Of a DNA stretch of 64,000 nt, positions 44,417 through 53,812 are shown piece after piece. The notes beneath the pieces are model-generated. The model was not told the origin of the DNA and did not search any database. It was given only the letters and a program-made list of their open reading frames with translations. A program made the translations under genes and the position numbers. The DNA comes from Desmonostoc muscorum FACHB-395 (GTDB lineage: Bacteria > Cyanobacteriota > Cyanobacteriia > Cyanobacteriales > Nostocaceae). Numbering within the stretch: the stretch's first letter is position 1; each line of letters starts with the position of its first letter. The stretch is from assembly GCF_014698035.1 (NCBI RefSeq), contig NZ_JACJSF010000015.1:87311-151310 (forward strand). Direction: 5' to 3'.

Positions 44417-44617
44417 CCTGTAATGCCAATGCATCAACCTGCAATGTTAATGCATCGGCTTGCAGTGCTAAGGGACTTCCAAGAAATAAATTATCCAAAT
44501 AAACGAACCACAGAGACGCAGAGAACACAGAGAAATAGAGAGGATTTTTGCGTCAGTTTTGGGATATTTTTTACTTGGAAGTTCTTAATACATCGACTTG
44601 CAATGCTAATGCAACAC
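44417..44617. repeat. 21-bp tandem repeat array, four units, interrupted
   Basis: Unit 1 (44417-44437) and unit 2 (44438-44458) are followed by unit 3 (44459-44471 plus 44589-44596) and unit 4 (44597-44617). The consensus is about CCTGCAATGCTAATGCATCGA. Unit 3 is split by a 114-bp insert with a 3-bp target copy. Confidence 0.85.
44472..44585. mobile_element. MITE-like non-coding insertion (114 bp)
   Basis: The ends GGGACTTCCAAG (44472-44483) and CTTGGAAGTTCT (44574-44585) are inverted repeats matching at 10 of 12 positions. TAA stands on both sides as a 3-bp duplication (44469-44471, 44586-44588). Removing the insert and one TAA restores an exact 21-bp repeat unit. The inside includes AACCACAGAGACGCAGAGAACACAGAG-type sequence split around 44510-44535, a familiar Nostoc repeat. 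There is no transposase, so any mobility needs one in trans. Confidence 0.7.
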
Positions 44618-44722
44618 CAAAGCTTTGTAGAACAGAGATTTAGATAGAGGTCAGACTCTATTGCATAGAAACGAGAAGCGCTATAACCTGGGTTTTAGCA
44701 ACCTTTTAACCAAACACGGATT

Positions 44723-45799
44723 ATGAAAAAGCTGATCAACAAGCCGGAAGACTTTGTGCGAGAAAGTCTAGAAGGTATGGCGGCGGCTCATTCCGATTTA
44801 ATTAAAGTAAACTATGATCCCACTTTTGTTTATCGAGCCGATGCACCTATACAAGGTAAAGTAGCAATTATTTCAGGTGGTGGCAGTGGACATGAACCAA
44901 TGCACGCTGGCTTTGTGGGCAAAGGAATGCTTGATGCAGCTTGTACTGGTGAAGTTTTCACTTCACCGACTCCAGACCAAATGCTAGAAGCAGCAAAGCT
45001 TGTAGATGGAGGCTCTGGTATCCTTTACATCGTCAAAAATTACAGTGGCGATGTCATGAACTTTGAAATGGCAACGGAGTTAGCTCGTAGTGAAGGCATT
45101 CGATCGCTAAATATTTTGATTGATGACGATGTAGCAGTGAAAGATAGCCTCTATACCCAAGGACGACGGGGTGTGGGAACAACAATACTAGCGGAAAAAA
45201 TTTGTGGCGCGGCGGCTGAGGCTGGGTATGATTTGCCACAAATAGCAAATTTATGTCGCCGAGTAAATTTGAATGGGCGGAGTATGGGAATTGCTTTAAC
45301 GTCTTGTACAGTGCCAGCTAATGGAACACCGACATTTGAATTGAGCGATCGCGAAATCGAATTAGGTATCGGTATCCACGGTGAGCCAGGAATAGAACGT
45401 ACAGTCATCAAAGCAGCAGATGAGATTACCGAAGTTTTGACGCGATCGCTCCTTGAGGATGCAGCATACAGCCGCACACTGCGCGAGTGGGATGAAGACA
45501 AAGGAGAATGGGTAGATGTAGAGCTAACAAGTCTACCATTTGCCAAAGGCGATCGCTTATTAGCTTTCGTCAATAGTATGGGTGGAACTCCGGTTTCCGA
45601 ACTATATATTGTTTACCGCAAACTCGCCCAAATCTGCGAACAGCAAGGATTGCAAATTGTGCGAAACTTAATCGGCCCTTACATCACATCTCTAGAAATG
45701 CAAGGTTGCTCCATTACCTTGCTGAAATTAGATGATGAGATGATCCGATTATGGGATGCACCAGTCAAAACACCAAGTTGGCACTGGGGAATTTCATAA
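44723..45799 (+). CDS. dhaK: Dihydroxyacetone kinase subunit DhaK
   Basis: DhaK binds dihydroxyacetone covalently through a His and presents it for phosphorylation. The protein (358 aa) starts [19 protein letters not shown] and carries the substrate-site motifs [11 protein letters not shown] (about 51-61), NYSGDVMNF and IGIHGEPG with His219. It is followed 42 bp later by dhaL. No dhaM-type phosphotransferase gene is in the window, so the phosphate donor (ATP or a PTS protein) cannot be told. Confidence 0.92.
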   Translation: MKKLINKPEDFVRESLEGMAAAHSDLIKVNYDPTFVYRADAPIQGKVAIISGGGSGHEPMHAGFVGKGMLDAACTGEVFTSPTPDQMLEAAKLVDGGSGILYIVKNYSGDVMNFEMATELARSEGIRSLNILIDDDVAVKDSLYTQGRRGVGTTILAEKICGAAAEAGYDLPQIANLCRRVNLNGRSMGIALTSCTVPANGTPTFELSDREIELGIGIHGEPGIERTVIKAADEITEVLTRSLLEDAAYSRTLREWDEDKGEWVDVELTSLPFAKGDRLLAFVNSMGGTPVSELYIVYRKLAQICEQQGLQIVRNLIGPYITSLEMQGCSITLLKLDDEMIRLWDAPVKTPSWHWGIS

Positions 45800-45841
45800 T
45801 TACGTTAGCGAGTATTCGAGCGTTATTACGAATTACGAATT

Positions 45842-46489
45842 ATGTTGAGCCAGGCGCAGATATTACAATGGTTGCAGGCTTATGCAACCGAGATAGAGCA
45901 GAATAAATCATATTTGACAGAATTAGATGCTGCGATCGGAGATGCTGACCACGGTATAAATATGGATCGCGGCTTTAAAAAGGTAAGTATTCAGTTACCA
46001 ACTCTTACAGACAAAGACATCAGCAACATTCTCAAAGCTGTGAGTATGACCTTGATTTCTTCCATTGGCGGTGCTAGTGGCCCTCTTTATGGAACCTGGT
46101 TTTTACGAGCTAGTACAGCAGTAGTAGATAAGCAAGAATTAACAGAACAAGATGTGTTAGGGCTACTTCAAGCAGGCTTAGACGGCGTGCTGCAACGTGG
46201 CAAAGCGCAACTAGGAGACAAAACAATGGTGGATGTGCTATCTCCGGCTGTAGTCGCTTTTGGGCAAGCTGTAGGAGAAAGTAAGGGAACGCTGGAAGCG
46301 ATGCAACAGGCTGTAGCAACAGCCCAAAAGGGGTTACAAGAAACTATACCTATGCAGGCCAAAAAGGGACGGGCTAGCTATCTGGGGGAAAGAAGTATCG
46401 GACATCAAGATCCAGGAGGGACTTCTGCTTATTTAATGTTGAAAAGTTTGTTAGAGGTGCTGGAAAGTGGCCAAACAACTGACCATTGA
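45842..46489 (+). CDS. dhaL: Dihydroxyacetone kinase subunit DhaL
   Basis: DhaL (215 aa) is the nucleotide-binding subunit that phosphorylates the dihydroxyacetone held by DhaK. The motif IGDADHGINMDRGF (about residues 31-44) carries the three Asp residues that bind two Mg ions. SIGGASGPLYGTWF, KAQLGDKTMVDVLSPA and SYLGERSIGHQDPGGTSAYL follow. It follows dhaK closely on the same strand and is probably in the same operon. The ATG at 45842 has no strong ribosome binding site. Confidence 0.92.
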   Translation: MLSQAQILQWLQAYATEIEQNKSYLTELDAAIGDADHGINMDRGFKKVSIQLPTLTDKDISNILKAVSMTLISSIGGASGPLYGTWFLRASTAVVDKQELTEQDVLGLLQAGLDGVLQRGKAQLGDKTMVDVLSPAVVAFGQAVGESKGTLEAMQQAVATAQKGLQETIPMQAKKGRASYLGERSIGHQDPGGTSAYLMLKSLLEVLESGQTTDH

Positions 46490-46511
46490 AAATTAACAAT
46501 CGGCGCAATAA

Positions 46512-47105
46512 CTATTGCCAGAAATCAGTGACATCGTATCCTAGTTCCGCTAATATCTGCCGGAGCAGGGGTAAACTGAGTCCTATTACATTGCTGTGAC
46601 AGCCTTCAATTTTTTCAACAAAGAAACTACCAAAACCTTCAATGGCAAAGGCTCCAGCACACTTGAGTGGTTCACCTGTGGCAACATAAGCAAGAATTGC
46701 GCGATCGCTCATTTGAGCAAAGTAAACTCTTGTAACTTGAGACTTGACTATAGTGCGGTTTTGCTCAAGGTCAATTAAGGCGTGACCTGTATACAAGTCA
46801 CCAAAGCTACCTTGCATTATCTGCCAACGGGCGATCGCTTCAGAAGTGTCTGCTGGTTTGCCGTAAATTTCACCATTCATCGACAAAACTGAATCACAAC
46901 CCATAATCAAAGCTGATTCAAACTGCGGGGCTACAGTTTCCGCCTTATATTGGGCAAGAGTTTTGACCAATTCTGCTGGTTCACTTAATTGGATTTGCGA
47001 CTCGTCAAAGTCACTAGCTCGAACTATCGGTTCAATACCAACAGTTTGCAGCAAGCGGCGACGAGCCGGGGAAGCTGAGGCAAGTACAAAGGGTGGAATT
47101 TTCAT
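46512..47105 (-). CDS. maf: Maf family nucleotide pyrophosphatase
   Basis: Maf proteins hydrolyse non-canonical or modified nucleoside triphosphates and also affect septum formation. The protein (197 aa) starts with [19 protein letters not shown], the Maf signature. It also has [28 protein letters not shown] and [29 protein letters not shown] near the C-terminus. It converges with dhaL (22-bp gap). The next gene in its direction of origin is the PsbP homologue. Confidence 0.92.
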   Translation of the reverse strand: MKIPPFVLASASPARRRLLQTVGIEPIVRASDFDESQIQLSEPAELVKTLAQYKAETVAPQFESALIMGCDSVLSMNGEIYGKPADTSEAIARWQIMQGSFGDLYTGHALIDLEQNRTIVKSQVTRVYFAQMSDRAILAYVATGEPLKCAGAFAIEGFGSFFVEKIEGCHSNVIGLSLPLLRQILAELGYDVTDFWQ

Positions 47106-47201
47106 GAGATTTATAAAAAACTTGTTAATTGGGTATGGGGCATGGGGGATTGGTGATTAAATTTCTTCTCTATCCCCCATTCCCTATTCCCTATTTCCCA
47201 A

Positions 47202-47747
47202 TTAATAGACAGTAAATGAATTTACAACCTCATCAATCATTCCTTTAACTCTTTGCCAGCGTTTTTCAGGAATTGAGGCGTTGAGGGTAAAAAGTTTGCC
47301 ACGACTAACAGCAACGCTGGCGATGTTATGCCGTTGCTGTTTATTGGGGAGTTTAACCTCATACTCTAAAAGGTAATAGGTTTTACCATCTACTTCTCGC
47401 TCTGCGGCATTGACTAATTCAGCCGAACGACCAGAATCAGGAGGCGCAAGAGCAGCTTTTCCCAACTTATATCCTACTTCTGTTGGGGTTCCCAATTCTG
47501 ATAAAGTTTTGCCTTCTGGAACTGGGCTAATCACAACCGAAACGTTTTCAGACACCTCAATCAAATCGTGGAAAACCACATCTGGCCCGTCGGCAACTTT
47601 AACTTGCAGCCAGCCGTTAGGATATGAAAACTGATAGCCATCACTAGTGTCTACAAAGCTTTTAAGTCCAGCCGCAGCCGCTATATCAGAATTACTCAGG
47701 CTGAAACTCAACACCAATAGCAAAATTAATACAATTCTTTTCCACAT
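47202..47747 (-). CDS. PsbP-family lumenal protein (CyanoP-like)
   Basis: This extrinsic photosystem II-associated protein (181 aa) is exported to the thylakoid lumen. It has an N-terminal hydrophobic signal (about residues 5-26, cleavage after AAAAG) but no lipobox Cys. The PsbP domain shows FVDTSDGYQFSYPNGWL near residues 31-47, VVFHDLIE, and KLFTLNASIPEKRWQRV. CyanoP aids PSII assembly and stability. It is upstream of maf on the same strand, 96 bp away. Confidence 0.9.
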   Translation of the reverse strand: MWKRIVLILLLVLSFSLSNSDIAAAAGLKSFVDTSDGYQFSYPNGWLQVKVADGPDVVFHDLIEVSENVSVVISPVPEGKTLSELGTPTEVGYKLGKAALAPPDSGRSAELVNAAEREVDGKTYYLLEYEVKLPNKQQRHNIASVAVSRGKLFTLNASIPEKRWQRVKGMIDEVVNSFTVY

Positions 47748-47789
47748 TTATACGAGTTCCTTTAGGCTGGGGACAACACCAGGCTTGCA

Positions 47790-48002
47790 TCATTTATCGT
47801 TTTTATTCTCCCACCAAGCGGGACGCTTCGGATGACGCGTTTCGGGGTTGCTTAAGCGATCGTCTGTTTTTGGAAAGACTGTTTCTTTACATATCCCTGA
47901 TTTCATCAAATACCCGAATAGTAAGTTATTGCGCTGTCTTAAGCTAACTAAAAGTGAGCGTAAATCTTTGACAACTTTTACTAAATCTAAGTAAGTTGGC
48001 AC
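47790..48002 (-). CDS. Small hypothetical protein (doubtful)
   Basis: A 70-codon frame starts with GTG at 48002. The N-terminal half is helical and basic (YLDLVKVVKDLRSLLVSLRQ); the C-terminal half is charged and ends ETRHPKRPAWWENKNDK. No ribosome binding site is seen. The left arm of a 14-bp inverted repeat lies within the frame. It may be a real small gene or a chance frame. Confidence 0.35.
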   Translation of the reverse strand: MPTYLDLVKVVKDLRSLLVSLRQRNNLLFGYLMKSGICKETVFPKTDDRLSNPETRHPKRPAWWENKNDK

Positions 48003-48126
48003 AATAAAACCAAACTATGTAAAGAGAAATGAACTAGGCTAAAATCCTTATACCTATTGCCTATTGCCTGTTGTCTATTGCCTTATCTCAACGACAATTA
48101 TTTACGCTCACTTACTTAAGTTAGCT
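47942..48126. repeat. Inverted repeat flanking a short spacer
   Basis: AAGTGAGCGTAAAT at 47952-47965 is the exact reverse complement of 48100-48113. AGCTAACT at 47942-47949 matches AGTTAGCT at 48119-48126. The arms are about 135 bp apart. The right arm ends 10 bp before the aldo/keto reductase stop. Confidence 0.8.
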
Positions 48127-48136
48127 AGTGAAATGA

Positions 48137-49003
48137 TTAAGTTGCGCGATCAATTTTTTGCACTTCTTCTTCAGATAGTTTCACATTGATAGCTTGTGCT
48201 GAGTCTTCAATGCTAGAAACCTTGCTAGCACCAGGAATTGGCAAAATAGCGGGCGATTTGGAGCGTAACCACGCTAGAACGATACTATATACCGACACGC
48301 CTTTTTCTTTCGCTAACTTAGCGATCGCCGGAATATCTTGTAAATCCTGATGGCGACGTTTACCACCAAAGGGACTCCAAGGCAAAAATGTCAATTCTTG
48401 TTGTTCGCAATACTTCAACACGCCGTCCTTTTCTGGCTGTCGTTGCCAAGGGCTGTATTGATTCTGCACCGAGACAATATCTACTACGTCTTGCGCCCGC
48501 TTAATTTGTTCAACCGAAAAGTTAGAAACTCCCACAAACCTAATCAAACCTGCCTCCACTGCTTCTTTCACTGGCGCAAGGGATTCTTCAATGGTGTACT
48601 TACTATCGGGAGAATGGTATTGCCAAACATCGATGGGTTTAGCACCACCTAACGCCTCAAAACTGACTCGAATTGTTTCGCGCAAATGTTCTGGGTTGCC
48701 GTTGCTTGTCCAGTTGCCATCGGGACGCATCAAACCGCCCTTAGTTGCCACAATTACTTGGCTAACATCGCCTTTGTAACTAGTAAGCGCCTTGTGAATT
48801 AGTCGCTCGTTGTGGTGTTTTTCTGACTCATCTTTGCAGTAAGAGTCGGCAGTGTCAATAAATGTAATACCCAAATCCAAAGCCCGATGAATAACTTCGA
48901 TTGATTGCGATTCGGGAGGGCGATTAGAGATTGACATGGGCATACCACCCAAACCGATCGCACTCACAAATACACCAGTTTTTCCTAGCTGTTTGGTTTC
49001 CAT
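48137..49003 (-). CDS. Aldo/keto reductase
   Basis: This NADPH-dependent reductase has the (beta/alpha)8 fold (288 aa from the ATG at 49003). The start METKQLGKTGVFVSAIGLGGMPM is typical. Catalytic residues are Asp and Tyr in IDTADSY (about 46-52), Lys in VIVATKGG, and His in WQYHSPD. The NADP-binding C-terminal end has LPIPGASKVSSIEDS. The frame extends upstream to a TTG at 49030, which is rejected because the family begins at METKQLG. It is a single gene. Confidence 0.88.
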   Translation of the reverse strand: METKQLGKTGVFVSAIGLGGMPMSISNRPPESQSIEVIHRALDLGITFIDTADSYCKDESEKHHNERLIHKALTSYKGDVSQVIVATKGGLMRPDGNWTSNGNPEHLRETIRVSFEALGGAKPIDVWQYHSPDSKYTIEESLAPVKEAVEAGLIRFVGVSNFSVEQIKRAQDVVDIVSVQNQYSPWQRQPEKDGVLKYCEQQELTFLPWSPFGGKRRHQDLQDIPAIAKLAKEKGVSVYSIVLAWLRSKSPAILPIPGASKVSSIEDSAQAINVKLSEEEVQKIDRAT

Positions 49004-49162
49004 GCTTCTAGCTATAGCTTTCTGACCCAATTATCCCAGCTAGTCAAAGCTTTTTGAGCGATTTATCATAAATCCTCCCTAGTACTTAGATTTGGTGATA
49101 AGTGAATGGGCTACTAAGGGAATACTCTACTCAGGGGTTAAGTATTCTATACACAAGCACCG

Positions 49163-49924
49163 ATGAAAATTGTCGAGGAAACCCGTACCAGATTGCAGCT
49201 AAAGCATCAACCACTCAGATATTGGTTCATTGGGTGGTGCATTTTTACTGCCTGCTTAAGCTTTTTGATTTACTGCTTATTTTTTGAGTCTGCTTCAGTG
49301 AGTCTCAATTGCGATCGCCTCTCGCCAAGCAAAATTAATTGTGAATTGAGACGGTTTAATTTGCTGGGAAGGATGGAGAAACTCAGAATGTTTGATCCCA
49401 GTGAAGCATACATTCTCACAAAGACTGGCAGCAAAGGGTCGAAAAGCTATCAGGTTATAATTGTGACTCCATTTAAAGATTTTCCTCTTTTATCCCATCT
49501 TAGCTATGAACAAAATCAAGAATTTACCTTGAAAACCAATGATTTTATCAACTCTAGTAAAACTTCTCTATTAGTACAGCAAAATCAGCGAAATTATCTA
49601 TTTTTCTTAAGTTTATCTATATTAATTATCATGGCGATCGCTGCTTTTTTTGCAACATCACCTGTAACTACCTGCACCTTCTATAAAAGTATCGATAAGG
49701 TCTTTGTCGAACGTAAAAGTCTTCGTGGCAATCAAGTTATTGAATATCCACTAGAAAATATTCTGTGTTTTGACATTCAAGAAAAGCAATATAAATACTC
49801 TAAGCTTTATCGGGCTGTAATTGTGCTGAAATCTTTCAAAGAAATCCCAATCAATCCACAATACACTGATGAAAGAAGCGTTAGATATGCAGTTTCTAGG
49901 ATACTCTCATTTCTAAAACTTTAA
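49163..49924 (+). CDS. Hypothetical membrane protein
   Basis: This 253-aa protein has two predicted transmembrane helices (about residues 21-41 and 145-167). The loop between them (about 42-144) is probably extracytoplasmic. A cytoplasmic C-terminal domain of about 85 residues resembles small PH-like or DUF domains (FYKSIDKVFVERKSLRGNQVIEYPLENI). The family is not recognised. It is a single gene, divergent from the aldo/keto reductase. The start has no clear ribosome binding site. Confidence 0.6.
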   Translation: MKIVEETRTRLQLKHQPLRYWFIGWCIFTACLSFLIYCLFFESASVSLNCDRLSPSKINCELRRFNLLGRMEKLRMFDPSEAYILTKTGSKGSKSYQVIIVTPFKDFPLLSHLSYEQNQEFTLKTNDFINSSKTSLLVQQNQRNYLFFLSLSILIIMAIAAFFATSPVTTCTFYKSIDKVFVERKSLRGNQVIEYPLENILCFDIQEKQYKYSKLYRAVIVLKSFKEIPINPQYTDERSVRYAVSRILSFLKL

Positions 49925-50232
49925 CAAAAACTATCCCCACTACTTACCACTGTGCCCATAGACTGAAGTCATAGATCGCTGACTTATCTAGAAAGCTGGG
50001 GATATTGCCTATCAAAAATGATTTAGGATTTGCTATATAGACACGAAACGCTTAGATTAAAGAAGTTTGAGTCACTTTCAACTGAAATTTTACATCCAGC
50101 ATTCTCCATTAGTACCATTCTGACTCAACTAAAAATACTCACTTTGTCAGTTTGTCTATTTAGACTATGTTTGGTACATAAAATAAGAAGCCTACATGAT
50201 TGGCTGTTATTCTACACTTGACATAAAGCATT
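49925..50232. other. Spacer between the membrane protein and DUF3146 genes
   Basis: This 308-bp AT-rich spacer shows nothing distinctive. Short frames in it have no family resemblance. Confidence 0.4.
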
Positions 50233-50499
50233 GTGAGTGCTAAAAGACGACTGCCAGAAACTATTGCCCATGTCAGAATCACCCGCCAATCTTGGCAACA
50301 CGGCTTCCTTGAGGGTGAAGTGAGTGCAGGTGAATTTGAGTGGCATTTCCAGTGGCATTTTCGCCGGGGAGAACTTGCCGTCAAGCCTTCCCAAGGCCGC
50401 GCTTTAATCAAAGAACCCCTTGGTCGATTTTTGGAGCAACAAGATTATCAGCTAGAGCCTGGAGGAGATTATGCTTTTACTATTCGGGCGGAACTTTAA
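50233..50499 (+). CDS. DUF3146 family protein
   Basis: This 88-aa cyanobacterial protein of unknown function has a family-like beta-rich sequence (PETIAHVRITRQSWQHGFLEG, FEWHFQWHFRRGELAV, a C-terminal DYAFTIRAEL). The start is GTG at 50233. No operon partners are visible. The following spacer is repeat-rich. Confidence 0.75.
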   Translation: MSAKRRLPETIAHVRITRQSWQHGFLEGEVSAGEFEWHFQWHFRRGELAVKPSQGRALIKEPLGRFLEQQDYQLEPGGDYAFTIRAEL

Positions 50500-50808
50500 A
50501 AGTTAGGAATTAGGAGAGACGCGACGAGTTGCTACAACAGCGGGAACCCCCGCAACGCGCTGGCTCATTAATCGCGTCTGTACAAGAGTTAAGGATGTCA
50601 TCAAAAATATGGGTCTGAAACCCCGTGCTTCACGCAATGCTTTAAAGTAAGGAGTAATGAGTAATGAGTGGATGAAAAATGGGTATTTACTCATTACTCA
50701 TTACTTATTACTCATTACTCCAGAATCACCGTGCGTACCCTTCTCCTGACGGAGACGCTGCGCGAACGGGAACGCCAAGGGCGAACACGCCGGGGAGTAT
50801 GTCAATCC
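50500..50808. other. Intergenic region with dispersed repeats
   Basis: This 309-bp spacer holds a GAGACGCGAC...AATCGCGTCTGTAC palindromic module (50513-50583), GAGTAAT/ATTACTC heptamers arranged as an inverted repeat (about 50650-50720), and a GAGACGCTGCGCGAACGGG-type dispersed sequence (about 50750-50795). No gene was seen. Confidence 0.65.
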
Positions 50809-51264
50809 TCACTCTTGACTGCTGAGTGTTGATTCTGTGAGGCGGTTTAAGTATCTTTCAATTAAGAGAATGGCAACAATGTCATCTATCGGTCTTGGAG
50901 GCTGTCGTAGACCTGGTGGCAATAGCTTTGTTAGCCCTTTGGGTGGGAACATTTGCCAATAGCGATCGCGTGCTTCTAAGGTTGTATATCGCTCATCCAC
51001 TAAAATAATACTCAGAGGTTCTGTCAATTCCTGATACAATTTCTGTCTCCACTGCTTGGCTGTAGTTTGGTCGCCCATCACCATCAAGGAGATCGGAAAC
51101 TTTTGACGCAGTGTTTCAATGGTAGCGATCGCCTCTTTTGCTAGCACGACTTGATGATAATACAATTGCCGATCCAGTCCCATCACCGCTAACCCACACT
51201 TATCTCGACCTGGATCAAACCCCAATATGACTGGTTGCGTTGGTGAAAATTCGCGTAAAGTCAT
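50809..51264 (-). CDS. YqgF-like RNase H-fold nuclease
   Basis: This 151-aa protein has a RuvC/RNase H fold, as in YqgF proteins implicated in pre-16S rRNA processing. It starts with ILGFDPGRDKCGLAVMG (catalytic Asp near residue 17). Later it has MVMGDQTTAKQW, IILVDERYTTLEARDRYW, and the C-terminal RPIDDIVAILLIERYL with the final acidic residues. It diverges from the classical YqgF (about 140 aa) and seems to be the cyanobacterial type. It lies 115 bp downstream of the DUF3084 gene, on the same strand, and may be transcribed with it. Confidence 0.8.
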   Translation of the reverse strand: MTLREFSPTQPVILGFDPGRDKCGLAVMGLDRQLYYHQVVLAKEAIATIETLRQKFPISLMVMGDQTTAKQWRQKLYQELTEPLSIILVDERYTTLEARDRYWQMFPPKGLTKLLPPGLRQPPRPIDDIVAILLIERYLNRLTESTLSSQE

Positions 51265-51379
51265 AAGAAATTAAAAATAAAAATTGAGAATTAGAAATCA
51301 ATAAATGCAATCACAGCAACTATTTTGACTGCTGTTGAATATGTTTAAATCTTACTAATAACAGTGTGCAAATAATGTT

Positions 51380-52870
51380 TTAAGTACTAAAAATAATTTT
51401 TCCGTTGACTATTGCCACTAATTTTACTCTCAATGGCCCGGCTGTATAAGTGTCCTCTGCTGCGATCGCTTTGATCTCCAAGGGTTGATTGTACTGTCTT
51501 AATTGGGCGACAAAGCGCAAGAAAGTCCCCTCTACTTGCACATCTTCGACAATTCCGGCATTACGAGCGCGAAATTGGGAAGCAGAAATTAGTATTTCCA
51601 AGCGCTGCTGTAACTGATAGGATGTCATGGTTTTGGAATCGGCACTAGTTGTAGCTAGGACTGCGCCTCCCGAAAAAACCAATTGATTTCGCGCTGTATC
51701 GGCGAAAAACTCTATCTGCTTTTCTCCCCTGACGTAATTACCAGCCGAGAAAATTCGCACCACATATTCTTGACCATCGCTAATCTGCTTGCTCAATTGG
51801 TCAATCCTATCCTGAGTCACGCGCAGTAGCTCTACATTGGCAGGATTTGCCCCAGGCTCACTTAATTCGAGGTTGGCGTTGCGATTGGCTTCTTGTAAAA
51901 GTTGTACCACTGCCCGACGAGCCGCAGCAGGTTGGGTAACACGAATTACAGCAGCAGACAAAACTTGACCGCGAACTAAGGCCAACTTACCTAGACGCAG
52001 GTCGCGGTAAGACTGATAATATTTTTCCAACCTGGCAACTTCTAGTTCTAGTTGCTCTTGTTGTGCTTCCAATTCTTTGAGGCGCGATTCCCGTTTGGCA
52101 ATCACTTCTTCTCGTGCTGCAACTTCTACATTACGCTTTTGAATCAATTGATCGAGTTGGCCGATTTTTTGATCGCGTACTTCTATGGCTTCTTGACGGT
52201 TAGCGAGTTCGCGATCGCGTTTTTCAATAGCTGTTTTGGCTTCGTCGATGGCTTTTTTCGCTTCAGCGTACAGTCGTTGTCGTTCTGTCTTCAGTAGTTC
52301 AACTGCCGCCTGTAGCTCTTTTCTTTGATTAGAAACGCTTTGCAACTCAGCTATGGCTTTTTGGTACTGAGTTACAACTTGTCCTAGCTGACCTTGAGTG
52401 CGTTGGAGTTGAGTTTGAGTTTGAGCTTGTTGACTAATGGTGCGGTTCAACTGAGCTTGTGTTTGGAGTTGTTTGGCATTTGCTGCCTGTAAAGACTGAT
52501 TAATTGCCTGTAAGTCTTGTTGTGCTTTTGCTTGGGCAATTCTTGCTTGATTTAGCTCACTTTCTACCTGACTTTTCTGAGTTTCTGCGGTTTTTAGCTG
52601 TTCCCGCTTCTGTCTGAGGTCTGTTTGAATATCTTCTAATTCAAAAACTCCCTTTCGCAAACCTTCATCGGCAGCGAATAAAATTCCTAATGTTGATGCT
52701 GAAATCAAACCGCCCGTAAAAATAGTTACCACGACAGCAGTATTTTTCGGACGAAGCTTAAAAAGTGAGAGGCGGGCTTTGCCAACTCGTGTGCCGATGC
52801 GATCGCCCACGGTGGCAATTACGCCTCCCAAGATTAAAATTGCTGCGATGAGGATGTATCCGGTGGTCAT
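51380..52870 (-). CDS. DUF3084 domain-containing coiled-coil membrane protein
   Basis: This 496-aa protein has two N-terminal hydrophobic segments (about residues 4-22 and 47-67) and a long Gln/Glu/Lys/Ala-rich coiled coil (about 75-310). The C-terminal globular DUF3084 part (about 315-495) has DRIDQLSKQISDGQEYVVRIFSAGNY and ends with VAIVNGKIIFST. Conserved in cyanobacteria; function unknown. It lies upstream of the YqgF-like gene on the same strand. Confidence 0.85.
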   Translation of the reverse strand: MTTGYILIAAILILGGVIATVGDRIGTRVGKARLSLFKLRPKNTAVVVTIFTGGLISASTLGILFAADEGLRKGVFELEDIQTDLRQKREQLKTAETQKSQVESELNQARIAQAKAQQDLQAINQSLQAANAKQLQTQAQLNRTISQQAQTQTQLQRTQGQLGQVVTQYQKAIAELQSVSNQRKELQAAVELLKTERQRLYAEAKKAIDEAKTAIEKRDRELANRQEAIEVRDQKIGQLDQLIQKRNVEVAAREEVIAKRESRLKELEAQQEQLELEVARLEKYYQSYRDLRLGKLALVRGQVLSAAVIRVTQPAAARRAVVQLLQEANRNANLELSEPGANPANVELLRVTQDRIDQLSKQISDGQEYVVRIFSAGNYVRGEKQIEFFADTARNQLVFSGGAVLATTSADSKTMTSYQLQQRLEILISASQFRARNAGIVEDVQVEGTFLRFVAQLRQYNQPLEIKAIAAEDTYTAGPLRVKLVAIVNGKIIFST

Positions 52871-53038
52871 CTTTAGCTACCGAAATCCTTCCAGATACAG
52901 CCTACTACTTTTAAGCATTGTCTGCGGAGAAGTGGAAGTTGGCAATAGCTGAAATTATTCAATTTTAGATTTACCTCTAGCTATTAGTGTCATCTTTCAA
53001 AATAGAACACGCGCCGATTCCCCTTTCTCCGATTGATT

Positions 53039-53710
53039 TTATGTGAATTGCCTACTTAAGGTAACAGGTTTATGCACAGTAATCTTCTTTTTGTGGATAG
53101 AAATCATCTTTTTCTCACGCAAATCCCCTAGTAGCCTAGTAACGGTAACACGAGTTGAACCAATTGCTTCTGCGATCGCCTGATGAGATAACTTCAGATC
53201 AATAGTGATCCCATCAGCACAAGGAACGCCAAAATCCCGACAAAGAATTAACAAAAAACTCACCAACCTAGAACCCATATCTCGGTGAGCGAGAGTTTCA
53301 ATCATCATCTCTGTCTGTAAAATGCGCGAAGAAAGACCCCGCAGCATTAACATTGATAATTCTGGATTTTCCTTGAGTGCTTGCTCTACTTGTTCAATTG
53401 GGGCTGACAGTAATTCCACAGGGGTAAATGCAACCGCATGGTAAAACCTATCCGACTTATTTCCTGTCAGCAATGACAAAACACCAAAAACACTATTTTC
53501 CCGAAGCAATGCTACTGTTATTTCCTCTCCTGCCTCGTACACCCTAGAAAGTTTAACAGCACCTTTCAAAAGAAAATAAACTCGTTCGGCAGGATCGCCA
53601 GGAAAAAAGATCGTTTTATTGCGTTCAAACGTTTCCACAACTGGCGGAAACGCCCCGGTCGCCATCTGACGAAATACATTTGCTAGGGCTTTATCTTGTG
53701 TCACGATCAT
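53039..53710 (-). CDS. ntcA: Global nitrogen regulator NtcA
   Basis: NtcA is the CRP-family transcription factor that senses 2-oxoglutarate and activates nitrogen-assimilation and heterocyst genes. The protein (223 aa from the ATG at 53710) starts [21 protein letters not shown]. It has a cyclic-nucleotide-like effector domain and a C-terminal helix-turn-helix ([21 protein letters not shown], about residues 175-195). The frame can extend to 53728, but MIVTQDK is the family start. An NtcA box lies about 90 bp upstream, so the gene is probably autoregulated. It is divergent from fabI. Confidence 0.96.
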
Positions 53711-53798
53711 CTCCCTTCCCCTACCCAATGCCGGAAAAACAAAAACTGATTACCTAAGAATACACCCGAAAAATGAATAAAGCACCGTCAACCTTTCT

Positions 53799-53812
53799 GT
53801 ACTTTCCTATAC
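53799..53812 (-). promoter_or_regulatory. NtcA-binding site upstream of ntcA
   Basis: GTA-N8-TAC occurs at 53799-53812 (GTATAGGAAAGTAC on the minus strand), exactly the NtcA consensus. It lies 89 bp from the ntcA start codon. A TATTCA-like -10 candidate lies about 20 nt further towards the gene. Autoregulation of ntcA is established in Nostoc; the site here is read directly from the sequence. Confidence 0.75.

Larger units (their letters stand above)
44309..44722. other. Intergenic region with palindrome, 21-bp repeats and a MITE-like insert
   Basis: This 414-bp spacer precedes dhaK. It contains a 28-bp palindrome at 44343-44370 (GTAGGGGCGCAAG, 2 nt, CTTGCGCCCCTAC), a 21-bp repeat array (44417-44617) and a short mobile-element-like insertion within the array. 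A frame of 74 codons (44423-44647) crosses repeat and insert and is not a believable gene. Confidence 0.7.

Noticed and set aside
44423..44647. 74-codon frame crossing the 21-bp repeats and the short insertion
   Set aside because: It is made of repeat units and insert sequence with no ribosome binding site.
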